From assembly GCA_019802505.1 (NCBI GenBank), contig JAFMOC010000006.1, positions 4,201,501-4,265,500 of the forward strand: a stretch of DNA of 64,000 nt. Direction: 5' to 3'. The notes beneath the pieces were generated by a model, which saw only the letters and a program-made list of their open reading frames with translations, ran no database searches and was not told where the DNA came from. A program made the position numbers and the translations under genes. Positions 48,480 to 61,040 of this stretch are shown here, in pieces. The stretch is from Corydoras sp. C115 (lineage: Eukaryota; Chordata; Actinopteri; Siluriformes; Callichthyidae). Position 1 is the stretch's first letter, and each line of letters opens with the position of its first letter.

Positions 48480-48960
48480 ATAATGAGGTGTTAGCTCTGC
48501 CATCTTTCCCCGGGAGAGGGCGGCTAACGCGGAGGTATTGCGTTCAGCCACTCGCGCCTTGTGAGCGCTCCCGGGTACCGACCACGCGGGGAAGAATGCG
48601 TGCGTCGGTCCACGGAAAACACTCCCACGAAATACGACCCACGCGGAGAAGATGCGCAGCGCCGTACCGTGGTTGAACGCGGAAGGAGAGTCCAAACACC
48701 GGGATAAAAACCAAAATGAGAATTTAATAAAAATTGGTGTTGGGAACACCAACGAAAAGGTGGGAACAAACAACCAAGTAACACCGGGTATACATAACCA
48801 CAAAACAAAGACGTGCGACAACTTACGGGAAAACTAAGAATAAATACAAAACGAACTAAACACGTGCACAAAACCAACCAATCACCCAACGAAGACAATT
48901 ACCACCCCAAACGAGGGACAGGTGCCACAGGCACCTATAACATGAGGAAGATGAACACTT
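48480..48960. other. GC- and CpG-rich anomalous segment, possible LTR fragment
   Basis: From about 48508 to 48700 the sequence is GC-rich with many CpGs (for example GCTAACGCGGAGG, ACTCGCGCCTTG and ACCACGCGGGGAAGAATGCG), in sharp contrast to its surroundings. On the minus strand a T/GT-rich stretch (48750-48900) and an ATTAAA precede it, a layout typical of a retroelement end. No long reading frame is convincing on either strand. It could instead be a CpG-rich promoter segment. Confidence 0.4.
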
Positions 48961-49095
48961 CACAGACTTTGAACCTGTTCATACAATTTCAAAACCTGCT
49001 AACTGTAAATACAACCATTAATAAAAAAGACACATTATTTAACTTTCATTAAAAGATTTTACTATCAAATATTTTACAATAAAATCTCTTTCTAC

Positions 49096-49387
49096 CTCTG
49101 TATTCCTGGTTATTGGGACTGAATGTACAGTTGCCAGGTTCCTGCGATTGTTGGATGCCTTTAAATGCTGGAGAACCATCGTAGTTCCTAGGAAGCCAAA
49201 GAGCGCCTTGCTGCTGCTGAAACTTGGAGATGAGGAGCCTGCGACGGAGGCTGCCTCCATTCTTAGACTGAAGGTTGCATAGTTTCTGGGTGTGTAGTGG
49301 AAGAAGCTCATCCTCATCCTCATAGTAGTTTCTATTCCAGCATTTTACTGCTGGTTGAGTCGAAAGGCAGTCTACGTACAAATTCAT
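49096..49387 (-). CDS. nhsl1: Candidate alternative first exon of nhsl1 (97 codons)
   Basis: An open frame from ATG 49387 runs 292 nt to a donor AGAG/GTAGAA. It ends in phase 1 with G, the same junction as exon 1, so splicing to exon 2 stays open and adds about 97 residues beginning MNLYVDCLSTQPAVKCWN, with an acidic YYEDEDE patch and a glutamine run. A TATA-like ATTATATATTT lies at about 49441-49452, 55-65 bases upstream of the ATG. I do not recognise the sequence from other NHSL1 isoforms. Confidence 0.5.
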
Positions 49388-49769
49388 CCTGAATACCAGT
49401 TCTTCAACACAGGCTTTCTAAATTAACACTTAAAGGCGGTAAATATATAATTAAAAGAAAGAAAAAAAATCTATGTCAGTTCCATGAGGCTTCCATGAGA
49501 GGCCAGGTTGAAAGAATGTTTTACTCAGATGGCTTGTCTTGTCTGCTAATCTGGAAAACTGGATTAACCTATTGTAACTAAGGCAAGCCGCTGCACTGCA
49601 GATGGTCAGCCTACAGAGGGTAATTACAACCAAATGCACAACTAAAAGTGTTACACGCAAGCTGTCCCAAAGCTTAAGTTCCTTTAAGTTCTAATTTTCT
49701 TTGTTTAACATTGATATTATCTATTTAAAGTAAACCCTATATTGACTTTAAATATTATATTCACATTGC

Positions 49770-50065
49770 TTAATGATGAAACTATCTTCCCAACTCTGTC
49801 CATAAGACTGAGTCACTTGGCATCTTTAGAAAACATCTCAAAAAACATCTCTTCCACAACTTGCTCTGACAAAAGTAACAATAATAATAATAATAAATAA
49901 ATAAATAATAAATAAATAAATAAATAAATAAACAAACAATCTAGAAGCCATATTGGATAATGATGAGTTAAATTATACAACAGTGTACCTGGTTCCCCCT
50001 TACTGACTTGTGTTGTTCTCTCATTTGTTGGTCACTTTGGATAAAAGCGTCTGTTAAATAAGTTC
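49770..50065 (+). mobile_element. LINE 3'-end fragment
   Basis: The plus strand encodes TESLGIFRKHLKKHLFHNLL followed by a stop, the usual C-terminus of fish L2-type LINEs. An (AATA)n run and a tail ending TTTGGATAAAAGCGTCTGTT follow, the common 3' end of these elements. Confidence 0.7.
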
Positions 50066-50440
50066 AAGTTCAAGTAATTTAATTATATAGTGCTTTTTAC
50101 AATAGTACATTGTCACAAAGCAGCTTTACAGAGGTAAAAGGCTTTAAACCTCAAAGAGTAAGCCAAAGCGACAGTGGCAAGAAAAACCTCCCTGTTACGT
50201 TGTTATTTTAAGGAAGAAACCTTGGGTGGACTAAGGCTCAGTGGGGAATTCGTCCTCCTTAAGCAGCCGGGCAGTAAATGACTTAATGTAAACAAAAAAT
50301 CTAATATCTAACCCAGTTAGGCAATTATCAGTTCACAGGCTATCAAAGGCTATAGGTAATAATACGTTGGTAATTATTGGTAATAAATTGGTAATAAGTG
50401 ATAGCATTCCTATTGGGAACCACCTATGGGAAACAATAAA
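50066..50440 (+). repeat. Dispersed fish repeat
   Basis: Contains TCACAAAGCAGCTTTACAGA, GGCAAGAAAAACCTCCCTGT and GGAAGAAACCTTGGGTGGAC, a very common non-coding fish repeat motif set. Ends are not clear. Confidence 0.6.
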
Positions 50441-52541
50441 CTAATGTTCTTTAGAATAGCAGCACATACAAACAAGTTAATAAAATGCAATTTTACCCTA
50501 TTAATGATTCTGATAAATGCTATGTTAAATGAATCTAAGTAAAATAAAATATAAAATATGATGCATTGTTTCCCTTCTTAATTTATTTTGTAATGTTTAA
50601 AAGTCAAGCCATGACTAGTGGAATGGACATTGCTTTGAAATGAGTCTTATTATAGAATGAAATATCAAGTCAACTGCTGCATTCCTATGATTCCAGTATT
50701 AAGACTACCACAAAGATTTTAATTACTCAATAGCAATGCTTACATTGTTGGATAAATAAAAAAAAGAAAATAATCTTGAAAATGTAACAAAACAATAAAA
50801 ACAAAAAAAATCCACGGTGTCAGGAAAAAAGATATCTCAAGAATAATTATCTTTGCCTTTGTAAATGTGCTGTGCTGTGGCAAAAGAGAACCTAGGGGGA
50901 AAAGATGAATTGTCAGGGAACTTAATGAGCCCAGCAGCTGCAGCTCAGTGAGGACAGGACTTAAACACACAACTATCTGATTAGATATCTCAAGCTTAAT
51001 CACTAAGCATCTATTGCAGCTAATATGCATTATAACTACAGTACCAGAAAACTGCAAAGACAACATTTACCAATACGAAAATAAATTCCCAAAAGTCTTA
51101 ATAGTAAGTTAAGGCAGGAATACAACAAACTCTGAGTACAACAAGCTAATTAATGACTAAGATTTCAATTTTGCTGCATTTCCTTTTTTTGGTTTCAAAG
51201 AAAAATTTATTTGTTTTTTAGATGATCTTTGGATATATGTGGAAGTCAAACGTGACAATGACTAGTAAGATTATACATAGAATTCTAGCAATGCAAGGGA
51301 GGGTCACCACATGTCTTTTTATCTGCAAAGAATGTGTGTATGGTTACATATATAGGGGACAAATTTAGATTAAGGAGGGGTGTGTATAGAACTCACAAAT
51401 GTCTTATATCGGTTTTAACAAATATTTTTATTACATTAGAGTAATGTATAATGGTCAATGGATATAAACACCATGTCCATTGTTTTAAAATAGAAAAAGT
51501 GATTTAGTTTAGCAAGGCCATTCTAGCAGGACTGCAAAGCCAATAGTTTACTCTATTCTAGTTATTAATGATGAAAGAGACTAAAACATGCTCAATGCTC
51601 ATACCATCCTAATAATCCTGACTATGTATCTGCTCATAATGTGTGCAGTGTTTAACCCATGTACTGATTTGTTTAAATTATGCCCAAAAAATATCAAATA
51701 ACTCATCTGATCTTATTACCTTATCTTATCATAATATTAGGGTTGGGCGGATTCTTCATCCAGAGGAGAACATTTTAGGGGTTGGGCAGATAATCCGACA
51801 CATACACACACTCAATCTGACACAAACACGCACACACACACAAGCCAATTCTTTTGCATTTGCACTTCTACTGCTTTGTTTTATTGACTATTTCTAAACT
51901 GTTTCCTCATAAAATATAACATTATCATACAGTATTTATGAAAAATTGAGTCATAAACACTTTTTTACTGCCAATAAAGTGTGTAAAATAATAGAAATGA
52001 ATCTGTGGCAAAGCTGGGTAATTAAAAACTGGATTGTGGAATGTAAATATGTGTAATCTGTACACATATTTGTGTTTGATTTCTGACCTCCTTTGGGCTG
52101 CGCCTGTATAATTCAGAGGTCCAGATTGTAAACTTCACACCATTTCATGCTACATCACACTACTGACATATAAGAAACCTGATCTTGCATCTGCAAGTCA
52201 TAATTATTATTGTGGAAATAATTTGAAATACACACCCAAAAAAAAATAATTTAATTAATTAATTAATTAAAAAAAAAAAAAACTTCATGCTTTAACAGCT
52301 AGAGATTTCACTAGTCCCAGTAAAACACTGGCATGCTTTCCTTAACTCCTATGCCTCCCCATCTCTCCCCTGATAGCCAGTTAGCTTTGCTTTCTCATAA
52401 GAAAACAAAGAAGCACGAGAAAAGAGCATCTGAAGTCCAACACTGCACATAGCTACAGTTCTGCTTTCTCTTGTCCTTTGCTAATCAAGTTTAGCATTCT
52501 GTCTTGTTTCCCCCCTTTCCTCCGAAAAACATTAGTCTTAC
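50441..52541. other. Non-coding DNA between candidate nhsl1 first exons
   Basis: AT-rich sequence with no recognised exon. It contains a degenerate minus-strand SINE fragment (about 51735-51845, with GAGAACATTTTAGGGGTTGGG and a CA-rich part) and an AATT/TTAA run near 52247-52282. Confidence 0.55.
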
Positions 52542-52557
52542 CTTTTAAGCAGAACAT
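52542..52557 (-). CDS. nhsl1: Candidate mini first exon of nhsl1 (MFCLK)
   Basis: The minus strand reads ATGTTCTGCTTAAAAG followed by a perfect donor GTAAGA. Five codons plus one G, ending in the same phase as the other first exons, so splicing to exon 2 would give MFCLK, then A, then VSSLDEQ. The ATG context (ACC before it) is good. It is a very short motif, so chance cannot be excluded, but the combination of start, donor, phase and strand is notable. Confidence 0.45.
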
Positions 52558-53074
52558 GGTTGTCTTTTTTGGACAGGAGTGGAGTATGTTAGCTTGTTTT
52601 TAAAAGTGTCAGCTTTTTCAAAAGCTGTGTCCTTTCAGAGCCTGTTGTTCCGACTGAAGCAACTGTCTCTTCGTCACTAATACAGGTTTACAGATACAGA
52701 CTTAAATCACCGCCCTCACATTTTCATTGCCTCTTTCACACACAGAAATACAAGCTTCTGCTCTCTCGCATAGTGGCAGCATGCCAGCTCATGTGCTATG
52801 GAAAAGTGTTACTCAAACTTGACACACATACTGTGGTTACACGGTGTCAATTCCTCAAGAACATATGAGAGACACAGAATAAGAAAGTCAACGCTTAAAA
52901 GGAAGGGTAAAAATCAACACAGAAAACTTTTTAACTTTCATATACAATTTGCTGCTCCTTTCATTGTTCTTAGATGCCAATTGTTTTAAGCTTTATACTA
53001 CAATTTTTTTTTTATTGGTGTTCCACAGTTTTATGACTGTCCACCCATTAGCACCAATTGCGTGCATCTACAAC

Positions 53075-54448
<1,374 letters not shown>

Positions 54449-54539
<91 letters not shown>

Positions 54540-54558
54540 ATTATTATTATTATTATTA
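54449..54558. repeat. (TA)n(TTA)n compound microsatellite
   Basis: About 43 TA units starting at the Tc1 right flank, then about eight TTA units. Confidence 0.95.
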
Positions 54559-54594
54559 ATCATCATTTTCTGATTATCCCCCTCTTTCTCCCCA

Positions 54595-54985
54595 AGCTCG
54601 ACACAACTAATCTAACGCATTACTTGCTGGTCTCCCAGCTTTCACAATCAGGTCTCTAAAGCTGATCCAAAACTCGGCAGCTCAACTTGTGTTCAATCAA
54701 CCCGAACGAGCTGATGTTACTCCACTACTCATTTCATAATCCACTGGCTTCAAGACACTGTGTCTCTGGACAATCTCTGTACAGGACAATATCTGGATTT
54801 GATTTTGGAATATCCTGTGGTGCTTCAAAATCACCATGGTTCCAATTCTCACTCCCTTTTGTTCATCACTGCTAAATGGTGGAATGTTATTCCCAACTTC
54901 GTCCGCAATGATAAAACATTCAGCATTTTTAAGAAACAAATCAAAACACAGCTCTTACCGAAGTACTTGCTTTAAAATTTTTTAA
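54595..54985 (+). mobile_element. L2-type LINE C-terminal fragment
   Basis: The plus strand encodes SLKLIQNSAAQLVFNQPERA followed by DVTPLLIS, a signature of CR1/L2-like reverse transcriptases, then a frame-shifted remainder ending near TEVLALKF. Truncated 5' and mutated. Confidence 0.75.
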
Positions 54986-55039
54986 ACACAATAGGTTAAA
55001 TATAGGCATTGAAGCCAGACCCTCCTTAGCTACTGACCT

Positions 55040-56720
55040 GTGTTGTTGATGTGTTTGCCAATAAAAACCTCATCCCTCCACTGTACGTGCCCAAACCACC
55101 TTAATCTTGCAACACTCATTTTGTCTCCTACCTTGTCATACCTTTACTATTCTTCTTATGAATTTTTTAAAAATCTTTTTAGTCGTTGTTATATAAGAAT
55201 CACAAAATTATACCTGCTCCTTCTCCTACCTGATGGTCACTGCTGATGTCTTAACTTTGCAGGCCTCACTGCTGTTCCATAGCCTTAACTTTTCTTTTCA
55301 CACTAGCGGATACCCGTCTCTCACAAATCTTTCTCAAACTCTACACCATTTACACTATCCTTCTTGCACTTTCGTCATCACCTCTTTTTCACCTATTCTT
55401 CACCTATTACATGTCCATTAGTTGTACACCCACACCCAAATATTGAAAGATCTTCTACACTATTTTTCTTCCTGCTAATCTTCATTCACCTCTTTCTGAT
55501 TCACACCTCCATCTCTCTCATACGACAGGTCACACTGTCATAGGCCAACATCATATTCCATGAAGACTCCTGTGTAACCTCATCTGTCAGCCTGTCTATG
55601 CCCATTAAAAACAAAACAGAGCCATTGTTGCAGCCTCAGCCTCAGCCTCATGCTTTAAACCGGTCTGTCTTTACTACAGCACATTTCACTGCCGCCACAC
55701 TGTCCTTATATAGCCTGCATATATTCTCTCTCGGCATGTAATTGAAAGCTTTAACATGAAAACAAACTGCTGCTCACAAATCTCCTTCTCCTTCACAAAT
55801 CTTTTTTCTTAACCTAGCTTCTACTACTCTTTCCCAGAATTTCATGAAGTGGCTGGTATTTCTCTGTAAATACTGCAGCTTCGCTTATCACCCTTATTCT
55901 CAGTTTAAAAACAATCTGGTAAAAAAAATAAAACTCCACTGCTGTCTCCCCTGAACATTTTCATGCCTCCACAGGTAATTCATCTGGACCAACAGTCCCT
56001 TCATTTTTTATTCTCTATTGTATTGTACTGCTTTTCTTTCTCTGCACCATCCAACCTTCTCTTTCTCACTTTCTACATTTATCAGCTCCTCAAAATACTA
56101 CTTCCTCCTCAGCACATCCTCCCTATTATTAACAAATTTCAATCATTATATAATTATAACCTGCTGTATATCCTTTCCAGCTCTGTTCCTCTGTCTGGTC
56201 AACTGACATACAGTAATTCTTTTTTTTACCTTCCTTTTGTACTCGTCTACTTACTTTATTTTTCAGGTTATTTTTCTCTCACCTCTTCCTTCTTCCTCAA
56301 GTTATATTTTTTTATTTAATTTTCCTATGTACAGAAGTCACATCAAGAACTTACCTAACCAAGTTTGATGATGGTGTCATCTTGCTCCCTTATACAATTC
56401 AATTTATGGTTGTATCTTCTCCACAGAATATGGTCCACCTCTGTGCACCTCATCTGAAAAACATTTTTTTCCTCTCTTCTTCTTTTTTACCTTGGCCCAA
56501 CTGTAGCCCAACTTCCACTAATACTCTGTTGGCCAACATTACTGGAGGCAGATGTTGTTAACCTGGGTCCGATCCAGTAAGAAAATTTGATTTTTGATTT
56601 GAATGTTTGATTTGGCACAGATATTACACCAGATGCCCGTGCTGACACAACCTCCCTATTTATTCAGGGTTGGCACTGGCATTAAGAGTGCACTGATACA
56701 TACACCCTTAATGGGCATGT
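55040..56720 (-). mobile_element. Degraded non-LTR retrotransposon
   Basis: On the plus strand a C/T-rich stretch carries words in reverse orientation typical of an RTE-like fish LINE: CCAAACCACCTTAATCTTGC, CCTCATCTGTCAGCCTGTC, TTAACCTAGCTTCTACTACT, CATCTGGACCAACAGTCCCT and, at its right end, GATTTGGCACAGATATTACA. The order corresponds to reverse transcriptase first and endonuclease later, so the element reads on the minus strand. No frame survives. The clade is recalled from general knowledge, not measured. Confidence 0.6.
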
Positions 56721-57023
56721 TAACATTATGGTATAATTAGGTAAAACCCACTCTGTGCAGGTATGCTCACTTGTCTTGACCTCAAACATTCTCTCACTGA
56801 ACAGGTGCCCATTTAAATGTAGATATAAAGAGTATTGACTTAACTCATATTTCTTAGGTGCAGATTTTTAAAACAAAACATTTTTTAAAATTTGACACTC
56901 AAACAGGAAAGGAGTATGTTCACCACAGTGTAGTGCAAGTAAACAAAAAAAACTAATTTGCAAATAGAGCTTTAGCCTATTATTGCTTAATAAAAATAAA
57001 CATCTTCTTAAGAGTCTGCTGTG

Positions 57024-57026
<3 letters not shown>

Positions 57027-57087
<61 letters not shown>
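57027..57087. repeat. (TA)n microsatellite
   Basis: About 30 TA units, followed by a short CA run. Confidence 0.95.
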
Positions 57088-57091
<4 letters not shown>

Positions 57092-57374
57092 CACACACAC
57101 ACTATAGGCCTGAAGCCACATTGTTGTAGAACATGGCATAGTCCTGTTTAAAAATGTGGAATTCATAAGGAAAAAGTCATGTTGGCAGAATGCCTGACAT
57201 CTCCTATGTCAGATATAACTTTCCCAACTTTAATAACAGTGTGAATAGTTAATCCTGGCAGGATTAGAAAGGCTAATCCTGCCACAATTCTATGTTCATT
57301 CTGATACTGAGATGAACAGAACTGTTTCACTTTCTTCTTGCTTAAAATAATTTTAATTTACATTTTTGCTTCAT

Positions 57375-57722
57375 GCGGCACGGTGGCTTAGTGGTTAACA
57401 CGTTCGCCTCTCAGCACTAGGGATTCCCGAATCCCCATCTGTCCGAATCCCCATCTGGGTGGAGTTTCCCTGTTCTCCGCGTGGGTTTCCTCGGGGTTCT
57501 CCGGTTTCTTCCCACAGTCCAAAAACATGGATCAAGTCAATTGAGTTCTCCAAATTGCCCCATGTTGAGTATGTTTGTGTGAGTGAGTGTGTGCCCAGCG
57601 ATAGGTTGGCACCCTGTCCTGGTTGTGTCTGCCCGGCGCCTGAGACATTCTCCCCTGGATGGGCATGGGGAACCCCACCGCGACCCTAATAGAGGATAAA
57701 GCGGGAGATAATTAATTAATTA
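57375..57722 (+). mobile_element. tRNA-derived SINE, full-length with target-site duplication
   Basis: Starts GCGGCACGGTGGCTTAGTGG and ends in a (TAAT)n tail. It is flanked by a perfect 13-bp duplication ATTTTTGCTTCAT (57362-57374 and 57723-57735). The B-box region is damaged: a short duplication of GAATCCCCATCTG replaces the usual CGGTTCGAATCC. Confidence 0.88.
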
Positions 57723-57735
57723 ATTTTTGCTTCAT

Positions 57736-59340
57736 TTATGTCCAAACTTTCACTTCTATTTTTATTTTTAAATGTTGCAGCTGAATGTGTCTGCATATAT
57801 GTTATATGTTTGTAGGGCTTGATATTAACAAATTATGAAAAGTCTCCTTCAAAAAAATCTGAAGATAATGACCAATTATGGTAAATATTCAGATGTAATG
57901 ATGGTAACAAATAATTAAATTCTTTATGATTATGATACTTTAGATGATGACTTACTGGTCTGTTTTGGTAGGTTTTTTTAAATATATAAAATAACTGTAA
58001 CAATGTGCACATACAACCAAATAAATTGTAGATAAAATATAACTTTTTCAATTTAAATCCACAAGATGGCACCATTGACAGAATTTTCAGGCCAAAGGGC
58101 CAAGTTAAAATAATTAAAAACTCTAAGTTATTATTTCTGTACATTTATGTTGTTGCATAATTTTGTGCATATGAAATTTTGTGCAGGAAAAACAGTTCTG
58201 AATTTTGTGTTAAATAACTATGGTGTGATTATGAATTAAAAAAATTAAATTAAATTAATATTTTCAATAAGGAGCATTTTGTTAAGAGTGCATTAGACTT
58301 CCTCATGGAACCATGTTTCTGTTATTTATCTTGGTTTAGAGTGCTGATTGGTAATTTAACTTTTTTTTTTACATTAATTAACCCCCTTGTTTACCATGTC
58401 TCATTTGTGTTTATTGGACACATTGTTCCTAGTTTGATTTATAAGCCTGCCTTCTCTTAGTTTGCTTGCCTTATAACAAAGTTCCTGTGTTTAATTGCTA
58501 CCTGGCATTGATGGGCATCATTGCAGCACTCTCCTGGACGTGGCGTAGGGACACAGTCATGTTGGACTTGCAACTGTACACAGTAATGTCCAGTTAAATT
58601 GTGTCTTTTTTAAAGACAGGCCTACTCAAGTAAGCTAACCTAAAAAACACTAAAATAGGTGGCTACCATTACACAATTACATTAACTAATGAATAAGGGA
58701 AATAATGTTTTATAAAAACAATCACTGCAAAGAATAATCATTCCAAACACACATTCACCACATATTACTTTTCCAGTTTTATGACTTAATGAAGAAAAAG
58801 CCTCAAAGACTTAAATAAACAAGTTATAGCATGAACAATTAATATAGTTTAACTTTAACCCTTAAAATGCTATTTTTAAATATTCTGGTAGTTTTACATT
58901 TGTTGTACAGACTGAGGTCAGCTTTTATTAAGCTGCAATGGGACAGGACTGCTGCAAGTCAAATTCAGATTCAGATTTATTTGTCACATTTAAATTTGAA
59001 ACAGTTACAAACATATAGTGAAATGTAAAGGTGACTGTTCCATAAACTATGTAAAAGGGTGTATGAAGAAAAGAAAGGATTAAATTACAATTTGCTTAAA
59101 AAACAAAAGATAATATTTCTATCTTTCTTTTCTTGTCTTTCTATCAAAGAAAAATAAGGTAAATATACTGTAAATAATAACTACAAAAATGAAAAATAAG
59201 GAGAAGTAAAGTAAATGTAAAAAATGTTATGCGCATTTACCCATTGAGGTACAGTGTAATGCAATATATAAACGATGATATGATGTTATAAAGTGCCTAT
59301 GTGACCAAGTAAAGTAACCAAAGTGTATGAGCAATAAATA
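57736..59340. other. Non-coding AT-rich DNA
   Basis: No gene recognised. A stretch at about 58960-59040 (CAGATTCAGATTTATTTGTC) resembles a common fish LINE 3' tail. The remainder shows nothing I can name. Confidence 0.5.
58059..58073 (+). promoter_or_regulatory. CTCF-like core motif
   Basis: CCACAAGATGGCACC on the plus strand, a close match to the CTCF core and opposite in orientation to the other three in this window. Confidence 0.35.
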
Positions 59341-59344
59341 AATT

Positions 59345-59410
59345 AAAAGTCCCCCATATAGACTGTGTTTGTGTCTGTGTCAGTGAGTGTGTGCCCAGCG
59401 ATAGATTGGT
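59345..59410 (+). mobile_element. SINE internal fragment
   Basis: CCCATATAGACTGTGTTTGT to CCCAGCGATAGATTGG, the middle of the tRNA-derived SINE only; head and tail are missing. Confidence 0.7.
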
Positions 59411-59679
59411 GTATAAAACCAAGCACCTAGACATGTAGATTGTTTTTACAAACATTTTTCAATGGGTTTAATAAATGGGTCACTCTCAGTATGAATTATG
59501 AATTACAGTGTGGAACTGTAATAGGATGTCACCTGTGCAACAAATCCAGTCATGAAATTTTCTCATTCCTAAATATTCCACAGTCAACTTTTGGCTGTAT
59601 TATAAGAAAAAAGAAGTGTTTGAGAACGAAAGCAACTCACTGCTACAAAGTGCTAGGCCACATAAACTGACAGAGTGGA

Positions 59680-60360
59680 GTCAGCGGATGCTGAAGCCCA
59701 CAGTGCGAAGAGGTCGCCAAATTTTCTTTTTGCAGTCAATCACTACAGAACTCCAAACTTCATGTGGCCTTTAGAATAGCTCAAGAATAGTGTGCAGAGA
59801 GCCTCATGGAATGGCCTTTCCATGGTCGAGCAGCTGCATCTAAGCCATACATCACCAAGTGCAATGCAAAGCGTCGGAGGTAATGGTTTAAAACATGCTG
59901 CCACTGGACTCAAGAGCAGTGGAGACGCATTCTCTAGAGTAAGTCTGGGTTTGCCAGTTGCCAGGAGAACGGTACTTGTCTGACTGCATTGTGCAAAGTC
60001 AAAGTTTGGTGGAGGGAGGATTATAACTGATCTGCATCGAGTCTTGACCTTAACTCAGTAGAACATCTTTGGGATGAATTAGAGCGGAGAATGAGAGCCA
60101 TGCTTTCTCGTCCAACATCAGTGTGTGACCTCACAAATATGCTTCTGGAAGAATGGTCAAAAATTCCCATAAACACACTCCTAAACCTTGTGGACAGCCT
60201 TCCCAGAAGAGTTAAAGCTATTCTAGCTGCAAAGGGTGGGCCGATGCATATTGAACCCTATGGATTAGGAATAAGATCATACGTGAGTCGAGACAGGTGA
60301 GCAAATACTTCAACAGATTCCTGATTGGCCTTGTGGGTATTACACTATATGGCTAAAACA
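59680..60360 (+). mobile_element. Internally deleted Tc1-like element
   Basis: Nucleotide blocks match a fish Tc1 family: GGAATGGCCTTTCCATGGTC, GAGAACGGTACTTGTCTGAC, then after a deletion CATCTTTGGGATGAATTAGA. The plus strand still encodes RPTSVCDLTNMLLEEWSKIP, then INTLLNLVDSLPRRVKAILA and AAKGGP, the C-terminus of the transposase. The right end holds a CACTATATGGCTAAAACATT terminal sequence. The central catalytic region is missing, so the element cannot move on its own. Confidence 0.8.
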
Positions 60361-60412
60361 TTGGCACTGCTGAACTACTTTCTGAAAAAGTACCAATTTC
60401 TCAGAACATCAT

Positions 60413-61040
60413 TGTGGTGACGCGGTAGCGCTGAGGGTGTGAGATGATCAGGGAGATTGATTAGCACACCTGATCCAGCTTAGTCTGATGGCATGTGTAG
60501 CTTTATAAGCCGTGACATCATGTGCCGCGGGGAAAGAAAATTCCATCAAAACACAGCACATCTACATGTGTGTGTTACATGTTAAAGCTCATATCAACTA
60601 TGAAGCTGTTCCTGTGGCGGTGCAATACTGTCTCCAGTCCTCATTCTTTTTACCCCATGACACTGGTGCCGAAACCCGGGACGATTGACGTTGCAGAGAA
60701 CATCACCTGCGAGCTGCGTGTACAGGAGTGAGAATGTGAATCCTCAATCGTAACAGCACCAAAATGTAACCAGGGGTGGGCACGAATGAGGACCGGAGAC
60801 AGGGCCTTATTACAGAACAGTTCAAATTACATTAAACTACAGCTGTAATGGCCTGGTGGCACTAGCCAAAGTCTCACTCCTCTTAGGTCCATGAAATTCT
60901 CTCCCACCGCCGCACATGATGTCACGGCTGATAAAGCTGCACACGCCATCTGACGGAGCTGGATCAGGAGCGCTAATCAATCTCCCTGATCAGCGCATCG
61001 GCTCTGCCTCTCCTGCCCACCACCACACCATCACAATCAT
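60413..61040. mobile_element. Pair of inverted LTR-like units with primer-binding-like site
   Basis: Left unit 60413-60662 (plus) begins TG, ends CA, contains a TATAAG, and is followed after one base by TGGTGCCGAAACCCGGGA (60664-60681), which resembles a tRNA 3'-end primer-binding site. Right unit (minus, about 61040 down to 60770) is a diverged copy of the same LTR: both share GATCAGGGAGATTGATTAGC, CTGATCCAGCT and GCCGTGACATCATGTGC. The two face each other, primer-site sides inward, with about 100 bases between. No gag or pol is present. Confidence 0.6.

Noticed and set aside
48447..48898. Two 124-residue minus-strand frames
   Set aside because: They overlap in different frames in the CpG-rich segment, show no known motif, and look like compositional artefacts.
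55963..56319. 118-residue Leu/Ser-rich plus-strand frame
   Set aside because: It is the antisense of a decayed LINE.
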